Shown: positions 7,848-14,070 of the stretch, piece by piece
Layout: every line of letters begins with the position of its first letter
Position numbering within the stretch: the first letter of the stretch is position 1
Source of the DNA: F23-B02 sp963620985
Lineage (GTDB): Bacteria; Bacillota; Clostridia; Oscillospirales; Oscillospiraceae
Length of the DNA stretch: 29,269 nucleotides
NCBI GenBank assembly: GCA_963620985.1
Contig: CAVFCI010000020.1
Coordinates: 1 to 29,269, forward strand
Reading direction: 5' to 3'
Notes under the pieces: generated by a model
Database searches by the model: none
What the model was told of the DNA's origin: nothing
Seen by the model: the letters and a program-made list of their open reading frames with translations, nothing else
Position numbers and translations under genes: made by a program

Positions 7848-7876
7848 ATTATACAAAAAAGCAGTGAAAATAGCAA
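7848..7876 (-). promoter_or_regulatory. Promoter for the 105-aa gene
   Basis: On the minus strand, TTGCTA (7871-7876) and a perfect TATAAT (7848-7853) are 17 bases apart, 39 bases upstream of the start codon. Confidence 0.75.
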
Positions 7877-7921
7877 CAGTAAATATTTTTTTGACTTTTG
7901 AAAGTTTTTGCGATAAAAATA

Positions 7922-7950
7922 TTGACAAGCGGCGAAAATGTTGTTATTAT
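7922..7950 (+). promoter_or_regulatory. Promoter of the tRNA operon
   Basis: A perfect TTGACA (7922-7927) is 17 bases from TATTAT (7945-7950), about 30 bases upstream of the first tRNA. The strength fits a stable-RNA promoter. Confidence 0.8.
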
Positions 7951-7981
7951 CTTTAGGCTGAACATTAGTGGGAACGGCCAT

Positions 7982-8055
7982 GCGGGCGTAGTTCAATGGT
8001 AGAACACCAGCCTTCCAAGCTGGATACGTGGGTTCGATTCCCATCGCCCGCTCCA
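7982..8055 (+). tRNA. tRNA-Gly (anticodon TCC)
   Basis: Acceptor GCGGGCG (7982-7988) pairs with CGCCCGC (8045-8051). The anticodon loop CTTCCAA gives TCC, reading GGA. The T-loop is TTCGATT. CCA is encoded (8053-8055). First gene of a five-tRNA operon. Confidence 0.96.
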
Positions 8056-8071
8056 AACGAAGCGGAAACAT

Positions 8072-8148
8072 GCGCCAATAGCTCAGCAGGATAGAGCAAC
8101 TGCCTTCTAAGCAGTAGGTCGGGGGTTCGAATCCCTCTTGGCGTGCCA
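8072..8148 (+). tRNA. tRNA-Arg (anticodon TCT)
   Basis: Acceptor GCGCCAA (8072-8078) pairs with TTGGCGT (8138-8144), with one G-U at the first pair. The anticodon loop CTTCTAA gives TCT, reading AGA. Encoded CCA at 8146-8148. Confidence 0.95.
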
Positions 8149-8160
8149 AAATAAAAATAT

Positions 8161-8238
8161 GGTGGGTATAGCTCAGTTGGTTAGAGCACCGGATTGTGGT
8201 TCCGGGTGTCGAGGGTTCGAGTCCCTTTACCCACCCCA
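8161..8238 (+). tRNA. tRNA-His (anticodon GTG)
   Basis: The anticodon GTG lies in the loop after GGATT. Base 8161 fits the extra G(-1) of tRNA-His, opposite C73 (8235). GTGGGTA (8162-8168) pairs with TACCCAC (8228-8234). CCA is encoded at 8236-8238. Confidence 0.95.
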
Positions 8239-8298
8239 CAAGTCACAGAGGCCGGACTAAAGCCCGGTCTCTGTGTGCAATAGAATAAAAATAGATGG

Positions 8299-8372
8299 TG
8301 GGATGTAGTGTAATGGTAACACCTCAGACTTTGACTCTGATATAGTGGGTTCGAGTCCCGCCATCCCAGCCA
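8299..8372 (+). tRNA. tRNA-Gln (anticodon TTG)
   Basis: Acceptor TGGGATG (8299-8305) pairs with CATCCCA (8362-8368), with the U1-A72 pair typical of tRNA-Gln. The anticodon loop CTTTGAC gives TTG. CCA is encoded at 8370-8372. Confidence 0.95.
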
Positions 8373-8377
8373 CATAA

Positions 8378-8453
8378 GCCCCAGTAGCTCAGTAGGCAGA
8401 GCACCTGCCTTTTAAGCAGGGTGTCCGGGGTTCGAATCCCCGCTGGAGCACCA
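8378..8453 (+). tRNA. tRNA-Lys (anticodon TTT)
   Basis: The anticodon loop CTTTTAA gives TTT. Acceptor strands GCCCCAG (8378-8384) and CTGGAGC (8443-8449) pair except for a C3-A70 mismatch. CCA is encoded at 8451-8453. The last 19 bases (8435-8453) are repeated at 8627-8645. Last gene of the operon, followed by a terminator. Confidence 0.94.
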
Positions 8454-8491
8454 AAACAACTCTCGCGCCATTTGGCGTGGGAGTTGTTTTC
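8454..8491 (+). terminator. Terminator of the tRNA operon
   Basis: AACAACTC pairs with GAGTTGTT, with an inner CGCCA/TGGCG helix, and TTTT follows. It begins directly after the tRNA-Lys CCA. Confidence 0.85.
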
Positions 8492-8504
8492 ATATGTATA
8501 CGAT

Positions 8505-8693
8505 GCGGGGATTCGAACCCGAAAGGGTCGGAGCGTTAAGGAAAGCTGCCGGTGACAGCTTTTTAGCTCCGAGGTGCGCAGAAGCTATGCTTCAAGCACG
8601 GCTGATTTTGCCTGCAAAAGCAGCAAAATCCCCGCTGGAGCACCAGTAAAAAAGACGGTCGTTTGACCATCTCTTTTTACCTGCGGGGATTCG
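8505..8693 (+). other. Structured stretch with tRNA-Lys 3'-end copies
   Basis: There is no gene here. GCGGGGATT (8505-8513) and AATCCCCGC (8627-8635) can close a domain of about 130 nt. That domain holds the hairpins CGGAGC/GCTCCG, AAAGCTG/CAGCTTT and GATTTTGC-c-TGC/GCA-GCAAAATC. Bases 8627-8645 repeat exactly the last 19 bases of tRNA-Lys, including CCA. GCGGGGATTCG recurs at 8683-8693 in the opposite sense. A terminator-like hairpin follows the 3'-end copy. It could be an unrecognised small RNA, a degenerate tRNA copy or the scar of an excised integrated element. Confidence 0.5.
8646..8680 (+). terminator. Terminator-like hairpin after the tRNA-Lys 3'-end copy
   Basis: GTAAAAA pairs with TTTTTAC and GGTC pairs with GACC around a GTTT loop, giving an imperfect hairpin ending in a T-run. 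It lies immediately after the encoded CCA copy at 8643-8645. Confidence 0.5.
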
Positions 8694-8762
8694 CTCAAAG
8701 AGCGAATGATATTTGATTGTGCGGCTTACGCCGCAGTAACAATGTTGCGGCTTGCGCCGCAA
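8689..8762. repeat. Three consecutive small palindromes
   Basis: ATTCGCTC-AAA-GAGCGAAT (8689-8707), GCGGC-TTAC-GCCGC (8721-8734) and TTGCGGC-TTGC-GCCGCAA (8745-8762) follow each other directly before a repeat arm. The first overlaps the tRNA-derived GCGGGGATTCG. Confidence 0.6.
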
Positions 8763-8768
8763 TTTCAT

Positions 8769-8983
8769 AACACCTCATCCGTCAGCCTTGCGGCTGACAT
8801 CTTCCCCTCGTAGTAAGGGGAAGGCTTGGTGCGGCGCAGCTTTTGAGATGCTGCAACAACATTGCGCCGTACTCGCGGGGCGCGAAATACTATGGTTTAT
8901 GCCAATATTTCCGGTCGGGATACCGCAATAAACGTATCCGTAGGTGCGTCCGTGCGCCTCTAAAAAAACGCCAGTAAAAAAAC
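8769..8983 (+). repeat. Solo arm of the composite intergenic repeat (copy C)
   Basis: It starts with AACACCTCATCCGTC, has the CTTCCCCT/AGGGGAAG hairpin, GATGCTGCAACAACATTGC and ATTTCCGGTCGGGATACCGCA, and ends with ACGCCAGTAAAAAA. It matches the right arm of copy A along its length. It ends at the -35 box of the marR promoter. Confidence 0.8.
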
Positions 8984-9012
8984 TTGACAGGAGATTGATA
9001 GCGTGCTATTAT
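8984..9012 (+). promoter_or_regulatory. marR promoter with overlapping operator-like palindrome
   Basis: TTGACA (8984-8989) and TATTAT (9007-9012) are 17 bases apart. ATAGC-GT-GCTAT (8998-9009), a perfect inverted repeat, covers the spacer and the start of the -10 box, which is where a self-repressing MarR protein would bind. Confidence 0.75.
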
Positions 9013-9035
9013 TCTATACGTCAGGAGGGTGTGAC

Positions 9036-9458
9036 ATGAAATACAAGACCTGCGGATCACTGCTGAAGATAATCCACGACAGCTTCGAGCGCGAGGCGAA
9101 CAACTCGCTGCGCCCGCAGGGGCTGACAGCCGCGCAGGGCACGGCGCTTATGATCGTTTTCAACGAGAGCGACGGCCAAATGACGCTCAAGGAGCTCGAA
9201 CGGCGGCTGCACGTCGCGCAGTCCACCGCCGCGGGCATCGTCGTCCGGCTCGAGCAGAAGGGCTTTGTCGAATGCCTCGGCGACCCGGCCGACCGCAGAA
9301 TAAAGCTCGTGCACCTGACCAAAACCGGCGAGGAATACTGCTGCCTCGGCAATGCACGCCTTGCCGCCGTCGAGGACGGACTGTTCTCCTGCCTGAGCGA
9401 GGCCGAGCGCACGGAGCTATTCCGCCTGCTCGATAAGGTATACTGCTCGATCGAATAA
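9036..9458 (+). CDS. MarR-family transcriptional regulator
   Basis: This is a 140-residue winged helix-turn-helix protein of normal MarR length. The DNA-binding region (about residues 45-95) includes MTLKELERRLHVAQSTAAGIVVRLEQKG and the wing DPADRRIKLVHLT, with the conserved D-x-R-R. The ATG at 9036 is chosen because AGGAGGG precedes it; the in-frame upstream ATG lies within the promoter. A palindrome in its own promoter suggests autoregulation. It is followed at once by a terminator and then a MATE transporter gene, a classic drug-responsive regulator-pump pair. Confidence 0.93.
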   Translation: MKYKTCGSLLKIIHDSFEREANNSLRPQGLTAAQGTALMIVFNESDGQMTLKELERRLHVAQSTAAGIVVRLEQKGFVECLGDPADRRIKLVHLTKTGEEYCCLGNARLAAVEDGLFSCLSEAERTELFRLLDKVYCSIE

Positions 9459-9462
9459 TTCT

Positions 9463-9489
9463 CAAATGCCCCCTCGGGCATTTGTTTTT
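9463..9489 (+). terminator. Terminator between marR and the MATE gene
   Basis: CAAATGCCC-CCTC-GGGCATTTG is a perfect 9-bp stem followed by TTTTT. It starts four bases after the marR stop, so some or all transcripts would end before the transporter gene. Confidence 0.85.
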
Positions 9490-9499
9490 GACCAATTCA

Positions 9500-9525
9500 A
9501 CAGCTTGCTGTTGACAGCAAGCTGT
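9500..9525 (+). promoter_or_regulatory. Hairpin just upstream of the MATE ribosome site
   Basis: ACAGCTTGCT-GTTGAC-AGCAAGCTGT is a perfect 10-bp stem with a 6-base loop, ending 5 bases before GGAGGT. It may be a leader structure, or an operator for the MarR protein, between the terminator and the transporter. Confidence 0.5.
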
Positions 9526-9543
9526 CAAACGGAGGTAATAAAA

Positions 9544-10881
9544 TTGAAAAAAGACTCCACCTTTCTTTTTGAGAGCGCGCCCGTGCCGAAGGCGGTCATA
9601 GGCAGCGCTCTGCCGGCCATTGCCGCTATGCTGATGGTGCTGGTGTATAATCTGGCCGACACCTTTTTCATCGGTCAGACCGGCGACGATCTTCAGGTCG
9701 CGGCGGTGTCGCTGGCAACGCCGGTGTTTCTGATATTCATGGCCGCCGGCTCGGTGTTCGGTATGGGCGGAACGTCGGTCATATCGCGTGCGCTCGGCGC
9801 GAAGAACGTGGATATGGCAAGAAAGACCTGCTCGTTCTGTATGTGGTGCTGCGTGGCCGCCGGCATCGTTCTGTCGGCGCTGTTTCTCATTTTCACGGAC
9901 GGCATCCTCCGCCTGATCGGTGCGAGCGAGGACACCTGGGACTATGCCAAGACCTACCTCACTATCGTGAGCTGCTCGGGTCCCTTCGTGCTCGTGGCAA
10001 GCTGCTATTCCAACATAATCCGCGCCGAGGGCGAGTCGCTTCAGGCCATGCTCGGGCAGGTGCTGGGCAATCTGCTCAACGTCGTGCTCGACCCGATCAT
10101 GATCCTCACCTTCGGCTGGGATATCGCGGGCGCGGCCATTGCAACGGTCATCGGCAACGTGTTCGGCGCTGTGTACTACGTCGTGTATTTCCTGCGCGGA
10201 CGCTCGCGTCTGAGCATAAGCCCGCGCGATTTTTCCACACGCGGCGGCATAGCCTCGGGTGTGCTGTCGATCGGCATACCCGCCTCGCTCGGCTCGCTGC
10301 TGATGAGCGTTTCCAACATCATCATGAACAGCCGGATGGCCGCCTACGGCGACATGGCGCTGGCCGGCATCGGCGTTGCGATGAAGGTCACGATGTTCAC
10401 CGGCATGGTCTGCATCGGCCTCGGTCAGGGCGTGCAGCCGCTGCTGGGCTACTGCGTCGGCGCGGAAAAATGGGACAGGTACCGCGGCGTTCTGCGCTTT
10501 TCGCTCGTGTTCGCCTTCGTGCTGAGCGCCGCAATGACCGGCCTGTGCTACGTTTTCGCGTCCCCGATCGTCAGCGCCTTCCTCACCGACAGCACAGCCT
10601 TTGACTACGGCCTGCGCTTTTCGCGCATACTGCTGAGCACGGGCGCGCTGTTCGGCGTGTACTACGTCCTGCTCAACGCTTTGCAGGCCGGAGGCGCGGC
10701 GCTCTCCTCGCTGATCGTGAACCTCTCGCGTCAGGGGATCATTTATATCCCCGCGCTGTTCATTCTCGGCGCGGCCTTCGGGATAAACGGCCTTGTCTGG
10801 GCGCAGCCGGCTGCGGACGTGCTCTCGCTCATGCTCGTTGCGCTGCTGTACGCGCTGCAAAGCCGCAGACACGAATATTGA
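9544..10881 (+). CDS. MATE-family multidrug/cation efflux transporter
   Basis: This is a 445-residue membrane protein with about twelve segments, the usual MATE size. It starts at TTG because GGAGGT lies 7 bases upstream and the product then begins with the typical N-terminus (PVPKAVIGSALPAIAAMLMVLVYNLADTFFIGQ). The family signs NLADTFFIG (about residues 33-41), GTSVISRALGAK in the first half and GLGQGVQPLLGYCVGAEKWDR in the second are present. MATE proteins exchange Na+ or H+ for drugs or metabolites; the substrate is unknown. It lies downstream of marR, so induction by a ligand of that regulator is likely. Confidence 0.93.
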   Translation: MKKDSTFLFESAPVPKAVIGSALPAIAAMLMVLVYNLADTFFIGQTGDDLQVAAVSLATPVFLIFMAAGSVFGMGGTSVISRALGAKNVDMARKTCSFCMWCCVAAGIVLSALFLIFTDGILRLIGASEDTWDYAKTYLTIVSCSGPFVLVASCYSNIIRAEGESLQAMLGQVLGNLLNVVLDPIMILTFGWDIAGAAIATVIGNVFGAVYYVVYFLRGRSRLSISPRDFSTRGGIASGVLSIGIPASLGSLLMSVSNIIMNSRMAAYGDMALAGIGVAMKVTMFTGMVCIGLGQGVQPLLGYCVGAEKWDRYRGVLRFSLVFAFVLSAAMTGLCYVFASPIVSAFLTDSTAFDYGLRFSRILLSTGALFGVYYVLLNALQAGGAALSSLIVNLSRQGIIYIPALFILGAAFGINGLVWAQPAADVLSLMLVALLYALQSRRHEY

Positions 10882-10918
10882 TCAAAATTTCGGGAACACT
10901 GTAGCCGAGGTGTTTCCC

Positions 10919-12184
10919 ATGCTTATAAGAAAAAAGACCTTTATACTCATCATCACATATCTTGCCGCAGCTGTTGCCGCGCTGGGCGCGTACACGGCGG
11001 TACACCTCGGCACGGAGCGCAGCTATCGCCGCACGGCTGAGTATGGCTATGCGCACTCGTTTGAGGAGCTGGTGTACGCGGCATCGGGGTTGGAGAGCAC
11101 GCTGCACCGTGCGTCCTACGCGACAGGCGCGGAGCTCTCCGGTGAGCTGTGCGCGGATATTTACGCAAGCTGCCTTGCCGCCGAGATGAGCATGGCTGCC
11201 CTGCCGTTTTCCACGCAGGAGCTGGAGCAGACGGCGGCCTTTATCGGGCTTGCGGGCGACTATGCACGCAGCAGGCTCAGAGCCTCGGCGCAGTCGGGCT
11301 TTGACGACGAGGCGCGGGAGCGCTTTGCATATCTTCGCAGGACGGCAGCGGAGCTCGCGGAGCAGCTGCGCGATCTGCGGGAGGCGGTCAATGACGGCAC
11401 TGTGCTGCTCGATGAGCCGGAGAATGTGTTTGCCTCCTCCGGCGAGCGGCTGAGCGAGCGCATGCTCGGCATGGAGGACGGCATCGGCGCAGTCGAGCTC
11501 GGCGCATACGGCGGGCGGTACGCGGAAGCTGCGGACTATCAGGCCAAAGTGCCCGTTCCGCAGGAGAAGGCCAAGGCCGCCGCCGCGGAATTTTTCGGCC
11601 TTGACGCGGAGAAGCTGGAGGCCGAATACACGGCGGAGGACGGCACGGTCTGCTTCAGCTTCGACGGCGGCAGCGTGTGTCTCGACGCGGAGGGGAACGT
11701 GCTCTCGCTCAGTTCAGGGCGCAGCGTCGCTGGCGACATGGGCTCGGACGAGCTCGAGCGCACGGCGCGTGAATTTCTTGCCGCGCACGGCTTCGGCGAC
11801 CTGTATCTTGCCTCGAGTGAGCGCACCGGCAGCGTGCAGACGATGGTGTTCGACTGCGTGCAGAACGGCGTGAGGTGCATGGGCGACAGCGTGCGCATCT
11901 CCGTCGCCGGTGACGACGGCAGCATCTATGCCTACGACGCGGCGGAGCATTTAAAGCGCCACGGCTCATATCCCGCGGCGGCAGCCACAGTGAGCGAGAG
12001 CACGGCACGCGAAGCGCTGCCCCCGACGCTGTGCGCGGAGAGTGCGCAGCTGTGCTATGCCGAGGCCGGCGGCAGCGCAGTCCTGTGCTACGCCTTTGAC
12101 TGCACCGGCTCCGACGGCGAGCCGCTCCTCGTCCTCGTCAACGCCCAAACCGGACTCCAACACAATGTTTTAGTGGCGCATTGA
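10919..12184 (+). CDS. ypeB: Germination protein YpeB (spore cortex hydrolysis partner)
   Basis: In Bacillus, YpeB is a spore membrane protein needed to localise and stabilise the cortex-lytic enzyme SleB. This 421-residue protein has one N-terminal membrane anchor (about residues 7-26), a helical region (about 35-180, ending VNDGTVLLDEPENVF) and C-terminal PepSY-like YPEB repeats (about 210-415, ending VLVNAQTGLQHNVLV). The length is close to Bacillus YpeB (about 450). GAGGTG lies 8 bases before the ATG. No sleB is in the window, although the two are commonly adjacent. The final residues (about LVAH) and the TGA stop are encoded inside the terminal motif of a dispersed repeat. Confidence 0.87.
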   Translation: MLIRKKTFILIITYLAAAVAALGAYTAVHLGTERSYRRTAEYGYAHSFEELVYAASGLESTLHRASYATGAELSGELCADIYASCLAAEMSMAALPFSTQELEQTAAFIGLAGDYARSRLRASAQSGFDDEARERFAYLRRTAAELAEQLRDLREAVNDGTVLLDEPENVFASSGERLSERMLGMEDGIGAVELGAYGGRYAEAADYQAKVPVPQEKAKAAAAEFFGLDAEKLEAEYTAEDGTVCFSFDGGSVCLDAEGNVLSLSSGRSVAGDMGSDELERTAREFLAAHGFGDLYLASSERTGSVQTMVFDCVQNGVRCMGDSVRISVAGDDGSIYAYDAAEHLKRHGSYPAAAATVSESTAREALPPTLCAESAQLCYAEAGGSAVLCYAFDCTGSDGEPLLVLVNAQTGLQHNVLVAH

Positions 12185-12807
12185 GGCTGCACCTATACGG
12201 TGATTGCGGTTGCCCGACTGGAAGTTTCCGACAAAATAAAAGCACTGCCGCGTAACGCGAGTGCAGTGCAATGTTTGTTGCAGCATCTTAAAAATTGCGC
12301 CAGTCTCATGCCTTCCCCTTACGAAGTTCGAGGGGAAGGTGTCAGCCGCAAGGCTGACGGATGAGGTGTCTATTAAATCGCGGCGATAGCCGCATCCTTA
12401 TTATGGGATCTATGTGGCGGTTTTTGACGCAGCTAAAAGCAACGCTTCATTTTAAATTTTCCGTCACGTTGGCACTAAAATTCAATATCAGACGCAAAAC
12501 GAGAGCGCAGACTTTAAAATCTGTGCTCTCATTTTTTCTTCCGATTAAATTAAGACATTTTATATAAATTTGTGTTTGCCTGACGGCAAATGATTTGATG
12601 AACACCTCATCCGTCGCGCAAGCGCGACACCTTCCCCTCGTAGTAAGGGGAAGGCTTGGTGTGTCGATTTCGGTGCTGACCAAAGTTTGCATCGCACTTG
12701 CGGGAGGCGAAACGTTACGGTTTATTCCAGTGTTTCGATACCGTGCCGCCGCAATAAACGTATAAGTAGGTGCGTCAAAGCGCCAGTGAAAAAGCGCCAG
12801 TGAAAAA
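12167..12807. repeat. Composite inverted-arm intergenic repeat, full copy B
   Basis: A left arm (12167-12370, inverse sense), core (12371-12600) and right arm (12601-12807) have the same order as copy A. The core is closely similar to 7074-7302, including TTATTATGGGATC, TTTAAATTTTCCG and GTGTTTGCCTGACGGCAAAT. The outer end motif GCGCCAGTGAAAAA is duplicated in tandem at 12780-12807. The left end overlaps the ypeB C-terminus. It fills the whole ypeB-prfB gap up to the prfB terminator; no gene is seen in it. Confidence 0.8.
12501..12537 (+). terminator. Terminator inside the repeat core (copy B)
   Basis: GAGAGC pairs with GCTCTC, with an inner CAGA/TCTG helix and a following run of six T. This is the same position in the core as in copy A, and could end ypeB transcripts. 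Confidence 0.7.
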
Positions 12808-12856
12808 ACTCAGGTGGGACGGAGCCGAGGCATACTTTGCGTATGTCCGGCTCCGT
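12803..12856 (-). terminator. Terminator of prfB
   Basis: On the minus strand, ACGGAGCCG pairs with CGGCTCCGT and CATAC pairs with GTATG inside. A T-run follows after about ten bases (complement of 12803-12808), partly supplied by the repeat end motif. Confidence 0.6.
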
Positions 12857-12885
12857 TCAATGCAGTATGAGAGTGTTTTAGCCTG

Positions 12886-13992
12886 TCAGGTGGCGGCGCG
12901 CATGGCGAGGAAGGCGTTAATAAATCCGTCTATGTCGCCGTCCATGACGTTTTGGATGTTGCCGTTTTCAAAGCCCGTGCGGTGATCCTTGGCGAGGGTG
13001 TACGGCATGAAAACATAGGAGCGGATCTGGCTGCCCCACTCGATCTTCTGCTGAACGCCCTTGATGTCGCTGATCTTTTCAAGGTGCTCGCGCTCCTTTA
13101 TCTCGGCAAGACGGGCGCGCAGCATATTGCGGCAGTTCTCCAAGTTCTGGAAGTGGCTGCGCTCGACCTGCGAGGACACGACGATGCCGGTCGGGATGTG
13201 GGTCAGGCGAACTGCGGAGGAGGTCTTGTTGACCTTCTGGCCGCCCGCGCCGGAGGAGCGGTAAACGTCCATTTTGATGTCCTCGTCGCGCAGCTCTATC
13301 TCGCTGTCGTCGCTGATCTCGGGCATGACCTCAACGGCGGAGAAGGAGGTGTGGCGGCGGCCTGAGGAGTCAAAGGGCGATATGCGCACGAGGCGGTGTA
13401 TGCCGTGCTCGCTTTTTAAGAAGCCGTAGGCGTTCTCGCCCTCGATCATGATGGTCGCGCTTTTTATGCCGGCCTCGTCGCCGTCGAGATAATCCATGAG
13501 CTTTACGGTGTAGCCGTGGCGGTCTGCCCACATGTTGTACATGCGGTAGAGCATCTGCGTCCAGTCCTGAGCCTCGGTGCCGCCCGCGCCCGCGTGGAAG
13601 GTGAGGATGGCGTTGTTCGCATCGTACTCGCCCGTGAGCAGCGTGCCAAGGCGAGTTTCTTCAAGCTTCTTTTCAAAGCTCGTGTACTCGCTCTGGAGCT
13701 CCGGCAGCAGCGAGTCGTCGTCCTCCTCGATTGCCATTTCGCACAGCGTCATCAGATCGTCCCAGCCGGAGCAGAGCTTCTGATAATTCTCGACCTTGCT
13801 CTTTAGCTGCTTCAAGCGCTTCTGTACGCGCTGCGAGTTCTCGACATCGTTCCAGAAGCCGTCGCGTGCGCTCTGACCCTCCAGCTCCTCGATCTCCTTC
13901 TCGGCTGCTTCAAGATGCAGCGCCTCGCGCAGCGAGTCGAGCGTCGGCTTCAGGCCGTTGAGTTTTCCCTTGTATTCTTCAAATTCTATCAT
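12886..13992 (-). CDS. prfB: Peptide chain release factor 2 (RF2)
   Basis: RF2 reads UGA and UAA stop codons on the ribosome and triggers peptide release. The 368-residue protein has the N-terminal helical domain, the stop-codon recognition motif SPF (205-207) and the catalytic GGQ (250-252) in RSSGAGGQKVNKTSSAVRLTH. The ATG at 13992 is chosen because GAGGA precedes it; a TTG five codons upstream lacks a site. The frame is continuous: at the place of the usual programmed +1 frameshift (about codons 20-30) there is no in-frame TGA, so this copy lacks that autoregulation. The gene is transcribed toward ypeB and has its own promoter. Confidence 0.96.
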   Translation of the reverse strand: MIEFEEYKGKLNGLKPTLDSLREALHLEAAEKEIEELEGQSARDGFWNDVENSQRVQKRLKQLKSKVENYQKLCSGWDDLMTLCEMAIEEDDDSLLPELQSEYTSFEKKLEETRLGTLLTGEYDANNAILTFHAGAGGTEAQDWTQMLYRMYNMWADRHGYTVKLMDYLDGDEAGIKSATIMIEGENAYGFLKSEHGIHRLVRISPFDSSGRRHTSFSAVEVMPEISDDSEIELRDEDIKMDVYRSSGAGGQKVNKTSSAVRLTHIPTGIVVSSQVERSHFQNLENCRNMLRARLAEIKEREHLEKISDIKGVQQKIEWGSQIRSYVFMPYTLAKDHRTGFENGNIQNVMDGDIDGFINAFLAMRAAT

Positions 13993-14023
13993 ACGATCAT
14001 TCCTCAATAAAAATAGCTGTAAT

Positions 14024-14052
14024 ATTATATACTAAGCCGCAAGCCTTGTAAA
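14024..14052 (-). promoter_or_regulatory. prfB promoter
   Basis: On the minus strand, TTTACA (14047-14052) and a perfect TATAAT (14024-14029) are 17 bases apart, shortly before the prfB start. Confidence 0.78.
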
Positions 14053-14070
14053 TCCTTTTTCGGCAGCACC

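Noticed and set aside
7775..8375. Minus-strand open frames across the tRNA operon
   Set aside because: They are antisense to five clear tRNA genes. Peptides such as GLEPSTPGTTIRCSNQLSYTHH are the translated reverse complement of tRNA sequence and a known annotation artefact.
8435..8645. A present-day integrated mobile element between the two tRNA-Lys 3' ends
   Set aside because: Only about 170 bases separate the copies and no integrase or cargo is present; at most it is a scar.
9187..10872. A 561-codon open frame antisense to marR-MATE
   Set aside because: It mirrors well-supported genes on the other strand. The His/Arg/Glu-rich low-complexity product is typical of an antisense frame in GC-rich, codon-biased DNA.
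12361..12692. Short open frames inside copy B of the composite repeat
   Set aside because: Same reason: they overlap the core terminator and arm hairpins, with no ribosome site or conserved protein.
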